Source: Terfezia claveryi (lineage: Eukaryota; Ascomycota; Pezizomycetes; Pezizales; Pezizaceae). Taken from it: 64,000 bases of DNA. This document shows, in pieces, positions 24,236-34,828 of this stretch; position 1 is the stretch's first letter; every line of letters starts with the position of its first letter. A program made the position numbers and the translations under genes. The notes beneath the pieces were generated by a model. That model was not told where the DNA came from and did no database searches. It worked only from the letters and a program-made list of their open reading frames with translations. Location of the stretch: assembly GCA_015179025.1 (NCBI GenBank), contig WHUX01000056.1, positions 124,001 to 188,000 on the forward strand, in the 5' to 3' direction.

Positions 24236-24877
24236 TGTAAGGAAGTGGCTTACTCATACCCTATGACTGTTGAACCCTCTCCCTCATAAATGTATTTCTT
24301 ATGTATTTTCTTACTAAGCAAGCATCTCAAAACACACAACATTCTGTGTACTGTCTGCCTTGCTTAAATTTCACATGCTTTCACATGTTATCACATGCTT
24401 TCACATGCTTTCACATGCTTTCACATGTATAAGTCTAAGTTAAGACTTAACCTATTTTGTACTAGATAGTATTTGGAAGTACTATCTAGAAGATCAGATA
24501 ATGCTGATCTTTATCACAGGTAAGGGTTAGATGATGGTGTACTGCCTCAGCACTACCCCAGCACTGCCCCGTTAGAAACATATATAGTCCCCTGAATTTC
24601 CCTTCAGTTGGACAGAGAGTTAGAACTCAGAACATAGTTAGAGTACAATCAATATAGAAGTTCCACTAGTTAATTTCTAAGTGCCTTTGGCACTCCTATA
24701 CTACTTTACCTATTACAGTAATCTTATGCTACTGGTAATAACTTTAATAGTAAGACTCAATAATGCACTATTAGTAATCTACTTAGTAGTATACATTACT
24801 AGCCTGAGATTATCTAATTAGATAAGATCCTTATCTTATCTAATCTGATCTTTCAGTCCTCCATACAACACTTTACA
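24236..24877 (+). repeat. gypsy-2 5' LTR
   Basis: 642 bp, partner of 33206-33843. It contains a 10-bp tandem array (TTTCACATGC-type, about six units at 24368-24429) that is also present in the 3' LTR. Confidence 0.95.
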
Positions 24878-25638
24878 TTTTTTTAACCTAAGAACTTGAT
24901 TCTTACCTAACTAGGAAGGCCTGATCAACCTTACCTAATCAACAAAGTTTCTACCAACAAGAGTAGAAACTAAAGCCAGTTTAAGCCTACAGCACAAAGC
25001 ATAGTAGCACCAAAGTCTGACAGTCAGCAGTAAGACTATCCTCCAAATAGCAACAGTAAGACTATTCAACAAATAGCAACAAGTAAAAGCCTACAAATAG
25101 TAGCAAACAATATAAAAGGGCAGCAATAATTGTATTTAACTGGCAAATACAAAAGAAAACAACAAATTACCTAATCTGGTAACTCTGAGACCTAGAAACT
25201 GCCTCAGAAGTCCAATAAGGGTGTAGATTATAGGAACTAGTCCTATCAACATCCAAACTCCAGAGAGTATCCTCTCTCTACCTAGCCTAAAGAAAAATTG
25301 GAAATTCTCCTAGTAAGCAGAACTAGGAAAGTTTCTGTACCTTTCCCTCCAAAAAGAATACAAGTACCTAGCAGTCCAACCCCTATCCTTCCACTCAACC
25401 TTCTTCCCAGCATTTAAAAGAAACCCTGCTCCCACAACAATCTCATCAACAAAAGTAACCTTTTTCCCATCAACCTCCTCTCCCCCTTACCATAATCAAC
25501 CTTGGTATCAAAAGCAATAGAAAGAGGATAAGAAGGAAGTTGAAACTAGTAGATCCTTCCTCATCAGGATCCACCTTAAAGAAAGCAGGAATAGAAGAAA
25601 CAGAGTCCAAGGAATCAGTGGTATAATATCTAATAGAC
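24878..25638 (+). other. gypsy-2 leader, non-coding
   Basis: 761 bp between 5' LTR and gag start. AT-rich; short repeats such as AGTAAGACTAT and AAATAGCAACA at 25028-25080. No gene. Confidence 0.7.
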
Positions 25639-27500
25639 ATGGAGACTCCTAAACAAAAAAGTACTAGTGTAATGGAAGGAGAAGGTAGAGCTAGAAAAGG
25701 CAGGAGAAAGGCAATGACAAGTGAGGAGCTAGAAGTACTCAAGGCCAAGTTAGTCAATACCCCTAAAAAGAAAGTTCCAACTGGGAAAGATATCCCAGAA
25801 AAAGAAGTGGAAACAAGGGAAATAGTCATTGGGCCTAATTCATCAATGCCTGAAGTAAGGATTATAACACCTCCTGCAACAAAAGCCTTTTGGGACAAAA
25901 ATGAGTCATCATGGTATCAAAGGATATCACAGGTGTTTATATACCTAACTATAAACAACATGTTATCAAAAAGGAAAAAGGAACTATTAGCTGAAGCAGC
26001 AGAAAAGTTCATGATTTTCCAACAGAAAGACCAATTTGACAAGTCAGTTCAAATGGACTTTCAACTCTCATCTACCTCAAAGGCAGTATGGCCTTACCCA
26101 ACCTATAATCCATATAAAGGAGTTCCATGGCTAGCATTAAACTGGCCTTTCCTGACATAGTACATGCTTATGTGTAACCTGTATGATTTGAAAACTCCAG
26201 AAATAGTGCCTCTAATAACAGAACCTGTGGAAACCTTTGAGGAAATAGGGAAAAAACTGTTTGGAGCTAAAAGTAAGGGTAAGGAGAAAAGTGTGTAGTA
26301 TGAAGAAGAGGATGATGGAGATTATGAAACAGATATAGAAGAAATATTTGAAAAAGACATGCCACCCCCACCTAAAGATAGAAAAAAGCTATCACATACC
26401 AAAAAGAGTAAGACTCCTAATAAGAAGTCTAGTAGGAGCTCTAGTGGTGTGGCTGGAGATGGCAGTGAGGACCCAGGATCTGGATCTGAAGGTGATGAGT
26501 CAGACAATGGCTCTGATGATGAGAGGAAGAAAAGGTCAACTAGGGAGCCTAGCCCTCACCACTTGGAATGGTCTAAACAGACTGGTCAAAAGATACCAAT
26601 ACAATAGGTTAGCAAATCCCTTGTCAAGAAGGCAAACAAACTTGCAAAAATTCCCAATCCCCTAATGATTAATAGACTATCAGAAAAATGGAGGGATCAA
26701 ACTACCTTTGACAATTATGTGCAACAGCTGCAGAAGTGGGTAGAATATTAAGGGATGGATATAGCAAGTTGAGAAAGTCTAGATAGAGCAAGCTTTATGT
26801 TTGAGAAGAGTGCTCAGACTTGGTATAACCAGTACTGCTCTGAAAAAGAAGATGTTGAGGACAGGAATTTCCATGAATTTATGTTAAAACTGAGAGGTAA
26901 ACTTATCTCTACAGTAGCACCTGAGGTTCTATGGAAACAGTACCTATCACACCATCAGAGGCCAGATGTTACTGTCATACAGTATGCACAGAACCTGGAA
27001 GAGTTCAAAATTATGTGCAAGGATTTAAATAGGAAAGACATGATAAGTGATCATGCACTAAAAATGAAACTAGTAGATGGACTAGTACCCCTGCTTAGGG
27101 CTAAAGTCAAAGGACTGATATCATATGAGTCAACCTTTGAGGAAATATTGAATAAAATTGCAGTCCAGGAGGATGTACTAAAACAAGAAACTAAATCCTT
27201 GCAGCAGCACCAAAAGAAGGCTGATAAGCAATGTCGTCCTGGTAAACCTATAGAATGGACTAAGTCTAAATTCAAATTGCCTGAAAAAGTGGCCAGGAAT
27301 GCAGCTAAAGTTGCTGGTAAGAAGGATGGATCAGGAGGTCTCTATGGCAACTTCCCTAATGCCAGAAAGGATAAAACTAAGTATACACCTTATGCAGAAT
27401 AAGTAAAGAAAAGGGAAGAAGCTGCAAAGACAGGGTCCTGTTATCACTATGAGAAAATAGATCACAGTGCCAGAGACTGCCCTAATAGGAATGTATCTTC
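25639..27500 (+). pseudogene. gypsy-2 gag
   Basis: The ATG at 25639 opens a lysine-rich N-terminal region (METPKQKSTSVMEGEG). A serine/acidic hinge follows near 26420-26520. The capsid-like part from 26797 reads FEKSAQTWYNQYCSEKED then FHEFMLKLRGKLIS, and has QYAQNLEEF and LKMKLVDGLVP. The nucleocapsid knuckle at about 27436-27480 reads C-YH-Y-EKID-H-SARD-C. Its second cysteine is Y, a TGT-to-TAT change that would destroy the zinc site. Stops at 26158, 26298, 26606 and 27400 among others. Role: particle assembly. Confidence 0.85.
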
Positions 27501-27651
27501 AGCTTACCAATATATGGGATCTAGACCAGGAGTCAGAAGATTTTCACCTTACTAGCCCTTTAGGCCTAATCCTACATGGCCCCCCCACAAGGTGAAAACA
27601 GCCTATCAGGAGATTGATGTTAAACAATAAGAGTCAGCTGCTCTCCAGGTT

Positions 27652-28236
27652 ATGAGAAACCCAAATGATACAAGGAAGTTCTTAGTGCCAGAAAGCCATA
27701 GAACCTCTAATGCAGCTGAAATTAAAATTAATGGACATATTGCTTATGTACTATTTGATCCATGTATATTAGGTGGAGACCTGATATCAGCAAATTACTG
27801 CCAGTTGTTTAATATACCCTTGAAAGAGATCAGCAAGAAACTCCTAGAAACTGCAATTAAAAGTAGCAGATCTCAAATGATAAATACAGCAACAGTTACA
27901 GTAAATCTACAAGGATACCAAGAACTTAGGACATTCTATGTGGCTAACTTGAAGGACTAGGATGTTATATTTGGAGAACCTGCACTGAGAGATTATAAAG
28001 CAATTATGAATGTCAAAGATAATGCAATCACTATACAACCTACAGGTAGGACAAGGATTGATATTAATATGCTCAAAACCAAGGATACACTTGGAAGAGT
28101 CACAACTGCAGCAATGAATATAGGAAGGACAGAACATGACTGGGATGATAATGAAGACCCACATACTATATTGACTGAAGTTGGAGGTAGATTACTATAT
28201 CACCTTAAGCCAACTCCAGCAATTCCATGGATATAG
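27652..28236 (+). pseudogene. gypsy-2 protease region
   Basis: KINGHIAYVLFDPCILGGDL has the shape of a retropepsin active-site loop (hydrophobic-hydrophobic-F-D-x-x), with DPC in place of D-S/T-G. After a TAG at 27958 comes DVIFGEPALRDYKA, the downstream flap/helix with I-x-G instead of I-L-G. The active-site call is therefore by position and pattern, not by a canonical triad. Confidence 0.65.
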
Positions 28237-28370
28237 CATGATCTGGTGGATGACAAGAAGAAGACCAGGAATGGTCACAAGAGTGGTTTGACTCATCAGA
28301 TTCAAGTTGGTTAGAACTAGAAGATAATAGAAGCTCTCCAGTCATTACAAATGTAGTTAATCTGGAAGAA

Positions 28371-29780
28371 GTGGAGTTTAATATATTTGAAGAATTCCCT
28401 GAATTATTCCCAGAAGATAAGCCAACTGCATTACTACCAATCAGAGAACCTTATGATATCATGCAACATAAAATTAGAGTTCCTGATGGTGCAACCTGGG
28501 AACCTGCATACTATACAAACTATACAAAGTTTCTGGATCAAGTAACTGAGAAAATGAGGACAGAGCTAGAATCTAGAAGAATAGTACCATCTAGCTCACT
28601 CAACAGTATCCTTATGTTTACACAGTCAAAAAGGGATTTAAATAAGAATGGCAAACAACAGGCCAGATTCTTATTGCACTGTGTACCTAGAAACAAGCTA
28701 GTACAAAAGGATAAAACACCTATGCCAAATATCAAAGCAATACTGGACTGGATAGCTAGCAAGGAATATATTTCAACAGCTGATCTGGCAGATGGTTATC
28801 ACAATATTAGGCATGCACATGAATCAGTTAAACATAGCACCTTTACAAATCACCTAGGGAAATTTGACTCATTGGTCATGTAGCAGGGTGATTGCAATGC
28901 ACCTGCAACTATGATAAGGGCTATGAACTGGTTATTAAGAGACTATATTAGAAAGACTGTCATGGTTTATTTAGATAACATTCTGATTGGCACAGATACC
29001 CTGGTGGAACACAAGGAAGTGTTGAGAGGGATCTGTAAGATATTGGCTAGGGAAAAGTTTTTCTTTAACAAAAAGAAATGCCAAATCCATGCCCCAAGGC
29101 TGAAAGTACTGGGATTCATTGTCACCAAACAAGGGCTAGAAATGGATCCAGAAAAAATTAACTCAATAGCTAATTACCCAATCCTTGACTCAAAAAAGAA
29201 ATTGCAAAAGTTTCTAGGGATAGTTAATTACTTAAGAAGGTTTTGTCCAGAATTAGGAGCTGTAGCCAAACCACTATCAGAATTGCAAGGGTCAACAAAG
29301 AAGCACATATAGACTCCCTTGCATAATGAGTCATTTATGAGAGTTAAAGAGCTAATAATGAGTAATAAGGTGCTCAAGCCAATTAATCATGACTCAGGCC
29401 TTCCAATCTATTTAATTACTGATGCCAGTAATACAGAGATCTCAGGATGGATTGGCCAAATGGAGAATGGTGTTATTAGGCCAGCAGAATTTCACTTAGG
29501 AAATTAAATGATGGACAAATGAATTATACAACAACTGATAAGGAATTATTAGTAATTGTTGACTCACTGAGGTATTTCAGGCCTGAACTACAGGGTCACA
29601 AAGTGATCATCCAAACAGATCACAAACCCTTAGTCACATTTATGGATAGTATCCCTAAAAGTTAGATGAAGAGAAGGTGGCAAGAGACTATGAGTCAGTT
29701 TGACCTAACCCTAGAATACATTTAGGGCAAGGACAACCACATAGCAGATGTACTGTTCAGAGGAGTATATAGTCCCTCTG
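28371..29780 (+). pseudogene. gypsy-2 reverse transcriptase and RNase H
   Basis: RT: PYDIMQHKIRVPDGA, ISTADLADGYHNIRHA, and the catalytic motif VYLDNILIG at about 28965-28990, where the second aspartate of YLDD is N (GAT to AAT). Then LKVLGFIVTKQGLEMDPEKI and LGIVNYLRRFCPELG. RNase H: LPIYLITDASNTEISGWIGQ, then after a frame change near 29505 TTTDKELLVIVDSLRYF and QTDHKPL. TAG codons at 28881 and 29310 stand for family Q or W codons. Mutated catalytic residue plus stops: inactive. Confidence 0.9.
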
Positions 29781-31250
29781 GATTCCCCTCTACTGGATAG
29801 TCTTCTCACCACACAACTGCCTTACTACAACATCCAGTAGTAACCAACCACCTCTCTGTTCCCATACAAACTTTCATAAAGACACCTCCCCCACATTCTC
29901 TACCAGCCACCATGCCTTCCCCAAATCAGCTCAGGATTAGAGGAGCCACTGGGAAACCAGTCTCCCACCAATTCTTGAGAGACAATCTCCCAACACCATC
30001 CAAAGGAGAAGGAGACTCCCTCCTCTCCAAATCACCACCACCAACCTTCCACCAAGACAGGTACAGGAGGTTGATCCTACCAGGCCTGTCTGGCATGACA
30101 GAGAAGGCCTGAATGCAGTCTTTGAGGCTGAAAGGTACCAACCAACAGTTGAAGATGACCCTGAACCTGATGAATCTAATACACCACAAAGAAATTTCAG
30201 GCTCAGAAGGCTCCAGCAGGAGCCAGCAGCAGTCCAAACTACTGCCACTACTACTAGGGCCCAGGCCCAACAGCAACAACAAGAGAATGAAGAGAGAGGA
30301 AGGTCAGTAACAAGAAAACCCAAGTTTCAAGTAGTCATTAACAAAGTACCTAGTACCTCTTCTCCCTCTACTCTTGCTGCCCCTGAGGCAGAGGACCCAC
30401 AGGAATAGACCCTTGTAGATGAGTTCTCTGACTCAGATGAACTTGAGGAATGGAAAAGAGCCAGGGAACCCATAACTACAGAATAGATAGAACAGTCCTT
30501 GAGAAGGGCTGACAGGGGTTCTGTGGTTGTGGGAAACCTTCAAGAGTAGAACCCCACTCTTGAAGGTACCTTGAAGAGAAGGGCTGTCTCACCTAAGTGC
30601 AAGGATGAGGCAGACAACAAGAAGGTGCACTTCCAGCCTCCTCCTCCTCCAGGAGCCTCACCTGCATCCTCTGTCAGCACCCTTCCTAACATCTTCCCTG
30701 AGGATCCAATCCTCCCATCCTCCTCTGACAAAACTCATGACAAAGAGTTTTGTTCCCAATGTGGTAAAGTGGGCCACAAAACCTCCCAATGCAACACTAA
30801 AGATCCTGCTATTAATCTTTGTGAAAAATGTTGGGCTATGAGACACTTTAAGGAGGATTGCTCCAAAGGGGTAAATTTCCTCTTCCCAGATGCACCAATT
30901 GCATGGAGACCACTCACCTCAGCAACAAATGCCCCCTTGACAACAAATTCTATCCACTGCAACATCCACTCCCAGCAGAAACCATCAAGAGATGCATTAT
31001 ATGCAACCAAGATGGTCACTGGTCCCACCTATGCCCAAATCTTCTAAAAGTTACTACCACAGGAGGAAAACTGATACCAAGATGCAAGTATTGTCTTGGC
31101 TACCATAACCTGAACAAAAACTTTGTCAGCTCCTATGACACTAGGAAAAACAACTTGAAGGCCCTCAATAAGCCCTTCCACAACAGTGACTACCTAAAAA
31201 GATACTAGGAGTTCAGGGAGAAGATGAAAAGAGCATGGAACCAGATTTGG
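29781..31250 (+). pseudogene. gypsy-2 spacer with five CCHC zinc knuckles between RNase H and integrase
   Basis: After RNase H comes a proline/glutamine/serine-rich stretch (29860-30700) and then a cysteine-rich part. Knuckles seen: CSQCGKVGHKTSQC (about 30751), CEKCWAMRHFKEDC (about 30820), CTNCMETTHLSNKC, CIICNQDGHWSHLC and a partial CKYCLGYHN (30880-31120). The first two and the last three are in different frames, so an indel lies near 30860. This segment is not part of the usual PR-RT-RH-IN layout, where CCHC motifs sit in gag. It could be a captured or duplicated nucleocapsid, or a gag-like insertion. Confidence 0.75.
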
Positions 31251-31279
31251 TAATTGCTAAGTGAATAAGAGATCATGAG

Positions 31280-32764
31280 TTGGAATGGCATTATGGAGAA
31301 GAGCTGGAAAAAGATACAGTGTTTGGACCACTGTACTTAAGAGTAAAAAAAGGAGAGCAGGTACCTACAGTAAAGGTACAGGATGGGTTTATTTACCTCT
31401 TGAAGAATTTTGCTTGGAGGATGGTCATCCCCAAGGGACTACAAGTTAAAGGTAACCCTGCCTCTGAAGCCCTTATACAACAAGCACATGTCACCACTGG
31501 ACATGGAGGCCTTGCAAAAATAGCAGAAGAGCTTACCAATAAGTATATCTTTCAGGATTTTTATAAGCAGGTTGAACAATTTGTGAAGAGTTGTGAAACC
31601 TGTCAGATCACCAAAGGATCCATACAGAAACCCCCTAGATTCCTTACTCCTCTGAATGTACCTACTAGGCCATAGGGTAGTATGGCTATGGATTTTCTTA
31701 GTATGGAGCCTGTTATGATTTCATGTACTGAATTTACTCTTGATTACAGAATTCCTAAAAATGATAAGCCTCATATACTGTTATTTCATAAGTTATTAGT
31801 CATGACTGACAGGCATTCTGATTTTACATTCTTGTTACCTATTGCAGACAATGTTGATACATTAGGGGTTATTGATATCTTTGAAAGATTCATTAAGCCT
31901 AATATGGGATTCCCTTATGAAATTGTTTCTGACCAAGACCCCTTGTTTATGTCTACTACATTTCAAGATTGAATGCAGAATAATGGAATTATACATAAAG
32001 TATCTTCCACATATCACCCTCAAACTGATGGGACAAGTGAAAGAAAGAATAGGACAATTATTCCTATGTTTGCAGCTAAGAAGCTGGAACAGGGAATGAA
32101 TTAGGTACAAGCCACACCTTCTGTTCAAACAGAGTTGAATGCAAGAGTTAGTACTACAAGAGGACTTTCTCCCTTTTTTACCAAGCTAGGATACCAGCCT
32201 AATTTGTCACCACCTATCCTGCCTCACCCAATTCCTACCTATTCAAACCCTACAACCAGATTTTACCAGGTTGCTGAAAACCTTACTAAAGCAAAAAAGA
32301 ACCAAATTCAGCAAGCCAACAAACATAGAAGAGCCTCCCCTGATTACCAAGTCAATGATCTGGTGATGCTATCAACAAAGAACCTCCCAGCAAGGTACCA
32401 CTCCTCCAAACTATCCCCTAAATGGATAGGCCCCTTCACTATTACCAAATATTCACCATGGAGTCAAAATGCTAAACTTAACTTCACTGACTTCCCTGAC
32501 CTCAATAATATCAACAACTCCTTCCATACCTCACTTCTGAAACCCTTCTTCCCTAATCCAATACAACTGTTCCCTTCCAGGACTCTGGAACAACCAGGAC
32601 CAGTTAAGGAAGATAGGTATGAGGTAGAAAGAGTGTTGGAATTTAGGTCACAACCTAGAACAGGTAAGCTACAGTATAAGGTGAAATGGAAGGGATGGCC
32701 TCATAAATTTGATGAGTGGGTATATGCTGATGGTGTTGATAAGTCATTGAAAAAACAATTCTAG
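31280..32764 (+). pseudogene. gypsy-2 integrase and chromodomain
   Basis: The HHCC finger reads HVTTGHGG then CETCQITKG. Core: SMAMDFLSMEP (first D), VSDQDPLF (second D), STYHPQTDGTSERKNR (E). The C-terminal part carries KLSPKWIGPFTI, the GPF/Y-type module. The chromodomain at about 32610-32750 reads EDRYEVERVLEFRSQ, LQYKVKWKGWPHKFDEW, with the aromatic residues Y, W and W of a methyl-lysine cage. In-frame stops at 31673, 31970 and 32102. The chromodomain suggests targeting to H3K9-methylated chromatin, as known for chromoviruses. Confidence 0.92.
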
Positions 32765-33142
32765 TTGACTGGTAGTAAGCAAGCAACTTACAAAAAGAGA
32801 AAGGTTGGTGAAAATAAACTTGGCAAAAATAAGACAAGGAAAGAGACGTTGCAAATGATTGATGATGAAAGAAAGAAAGTCCTTGCCACCCCTGTTTCAT
32901 CTAATGCAGTCAAGATTGACAAAGGCAAAGGTAAAGAGGTGGACTTACCCCAATTGATGCTCAGACATTTCTTTAAAGAAAGACAACCACAAGAGGTAAT
33001 TAGGCAGTATTTTGATGACATTACTATTAATAAGGATTTCAAGGAAGGGTATAACAATATCAGGTATGATACTAGAGCAGAAGGTAGTAGTTCCTATAAG
33101 AATAGGAACAATAGGTATTATGGGTTGAATGTTAACTACTAA
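32765..33142 (+). pseudogene. gypsy-2 basic C-terminal extension after the chromodomain
   Basis: The integrase frame ends in TAG at 32762-32764 but remains open for a further 125 codons (TGSKQATYKKRKVGENKLGK ... YYGLNVNY), ending 64 bp before the 3' LTR. The TAG may be a mutated CAG. The product would be lysine-rich with a short DFKEGYNNIRYD segment. Not recognised. Confidence 0.5.
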
Positions 33143-33205
33143 TGTACATAACCCATCTCCCCTGTTTATTTCTTAGGATGGAGTTTTTGTCTAAACAGGG
33201 AGGCA

Positions 33206-33843
33206 TGTAAGGAAGTGGCTTACTCATACCCTATAACAAACCCTCTCCCTTACAAATGTATTTCTTATGTATTTTCTTACTAAGCAAGCATCTCAAAACA
33301 CACAACATTCTGTGTGCTGTCTGCCTTGCTAATATTTCACATACTTTCACATGTTATCACATGCTTTCACATGCTTTCACATGCTTTCACATTTATAAGT
33401 CTATGTTAAGACTTAACCTATTTTGTACTAGATAGTATTTGAAAGTACTATCTAGAGGATCAGATGATGCTGATCTTTATCACATGTAAGGATCAGATGA
33501 TGGTGCACTGCCTCAGCACTGCCCCAGCACTGCCCTGTTAGAAACATATATAGTCCCCTGAATTTTCCTTCAGTTGGACAGAGAGTTAGAACTCAGAACA
33601 TAGTTAGAGTACAATCAATATAGAAGTTCCACTGGTTAATTTCTAAGTGCCTTTGGCACTCCTATACTACTTTACCTATTACAGTAATCTTATGCTACTG
33701 GTAATAACTTTAATAGTAAGACTCAATAATATACTATTAGTAATCTACTTGGTAGTATACATTACTAGCCTGAGATTATCTGATTAGATAAGATCCTTAT
33801 CTTATCTAATCTGATCTTCCATTCCCCCATACAACACTTTACA
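33206..33843 (+). repeat. gypsy-2 3' LTR
   Basis: 638 bp. Preceded by the purine-rich AACAGGGAGGCA and followed by the second CTCAT target copy. Confidence 0.95.
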
Positions 33844-34049
33844 CTCATAGAAGTCCTAAATCCAGTTAGGCTGCGAGCAGCAATGATAAGAGCATCTTTC
33901 TCATTTTGGCTTGCTGAGGCCCAACTTCGGATTGAATGTTGGGCACAATAGTCCTTGACAGCATTGTGCCATGATATGTAGTTGGCATCTCATGTGTCCT
34001 ACCCCAAGTTAGTCTTTGAGTTCTGAATTAGGTTCTTAGGAGTAACCAT

Positions 34050-34828
34050 TTTGGTGTTGAATATGGATCGTGTTAGTCTAGTCTGGGTTAGTCGGGTTGT
34101 CTTCCTTATGCATTGGGTGTGAGTTTGGGTAAATAGAGGATCACCTTATAGGGAAATGTACCTAAATAAGTAATATCTTGGTGTTTGCGGTCAATGCAAA
34201 GGTCAGTGTAGTCTAGTTAGGTAGCTGAGTTTCTGTAGATACTGTACGTAGGAATGATGGGACTACAATACAGGCTATGTCGGGTCTTTTTATACTACAT
34301 CGGTGATGACCTTCATTTGAAATTGACGGTTAGTGGTCAAACTTCAAAATGTAGACAAAGTAATGCAAGTACCAGGTCATGTCCAAACCCGACGGCACTA
34401 GGCCAACCCAGGATGTGTGTGGCCTACAAAACTACAAATGCACCTACTCTAGATGGCAATATACATAATACAAACAACTTTGCTTCGAATACTAAATTAA
34501 TGCAGTAGCGTCCTATATAGGAATTATCATATAAGAGGTTATATATTATGGGTTGTGGTATAGTGGTTTAGGTTTCAATTTGTATTATATTTTTTCGGGT
34601 GGTAATTCCTAATGCACAGGTTCGATCCTTACTCTGTTTTTTACTTTTTATTTTATATTCGCCAAGGAACCATAACTTAGTTATTCTTAGTTGGTGTCCA
34701 AACCCGACGGCATAAGGCGAATCCCTGACGAGCTTGATATCAAATGCACTATCTCACACAAATTCGAAACTCACCTCGACACCACTCACCACTAATCAAA
34801 GACAACGTGAAACTACATAACCTCAAAA
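34050..34828. other. Divergent intergenic region of the Plavaka element with a tRNA-like segment
   Basis: 779 bp between gene X (minus) and the transposase (plus). TGTCCAAACCCGACGGCA occurs twice (about 34378 and 34694), perhaps a regulatory repeat. Around 34550-34640 a TGGTATAGTGG and a GGTTCGATCC, about 70 bp apart and followed by a T run, resemble the A and B boxes of a tRNA gene. The T-stem does not pair well, so it would be a decayed tRNA or SINE-type relic. Confidence 0.4.

Larger units (their letters stand above)
24236..33843 (+). mobile_element. Ty3/gypsy chromovirus-type retrotransposon gypsy-2, 9608 bp
   Basis: LTRs are at 24236-24877 (642 bp) and 33206-33843 (638 bp), both TGTAAGGAAGTGG...CACTTTACA. 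The 5-bp target duplication CTCAT is at 24231-24235 and 33844-33848. The interior encodes gag, protease, RT, RNase H, a zinc-knuckle-rich spacer, integrase, a chromodomain and a basic tail, on the plus strand. Many stops and several frame changes make it inactive. It lies inside gene X of the Plavaka element. No TGG-type tRNA primer site follows the 5' LTR, so the primer is unclear. A GGGAGGCA polypurine stretch precedes the 3' LTR. Confidence 0.95.
23381..34049 (-). pseudogene. Gene X of the Plavaka element, split by gypsy-2
   Basis: The reading frame starts at ATG 34047-34049, reaches 33844, and resumes at 24235 after gypsy-2 and one CTCAT are removed: GFRTS joins MRNRLAGGSKSHQKALEALL without loss. 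Readable parts include NYISWHNAVKDYCAQHSIRS, a basic AIKRARKRVHTHE stretch, TKTLDRIWDIVKAHVPADRK and a C-terminus QYLKQPKITSDPQLV ending at 23381. Stops at about 34000, 33990, 23983 and 23530 replace W, R or Q codons. I do not recognise the family. Its position between transposase and DUF6532 suggests a transposon accessory gene. The basic centre hints at nuclear localisation, but that is weak. Confidence 0.6.

Noticed and set aside
25470..25898. Minus-strand hydrophobic ORF over the gypsy-2 gag
   Set aside because: Shadow of the plus-strand gag, which has capsid and knuckle features in the expected order.
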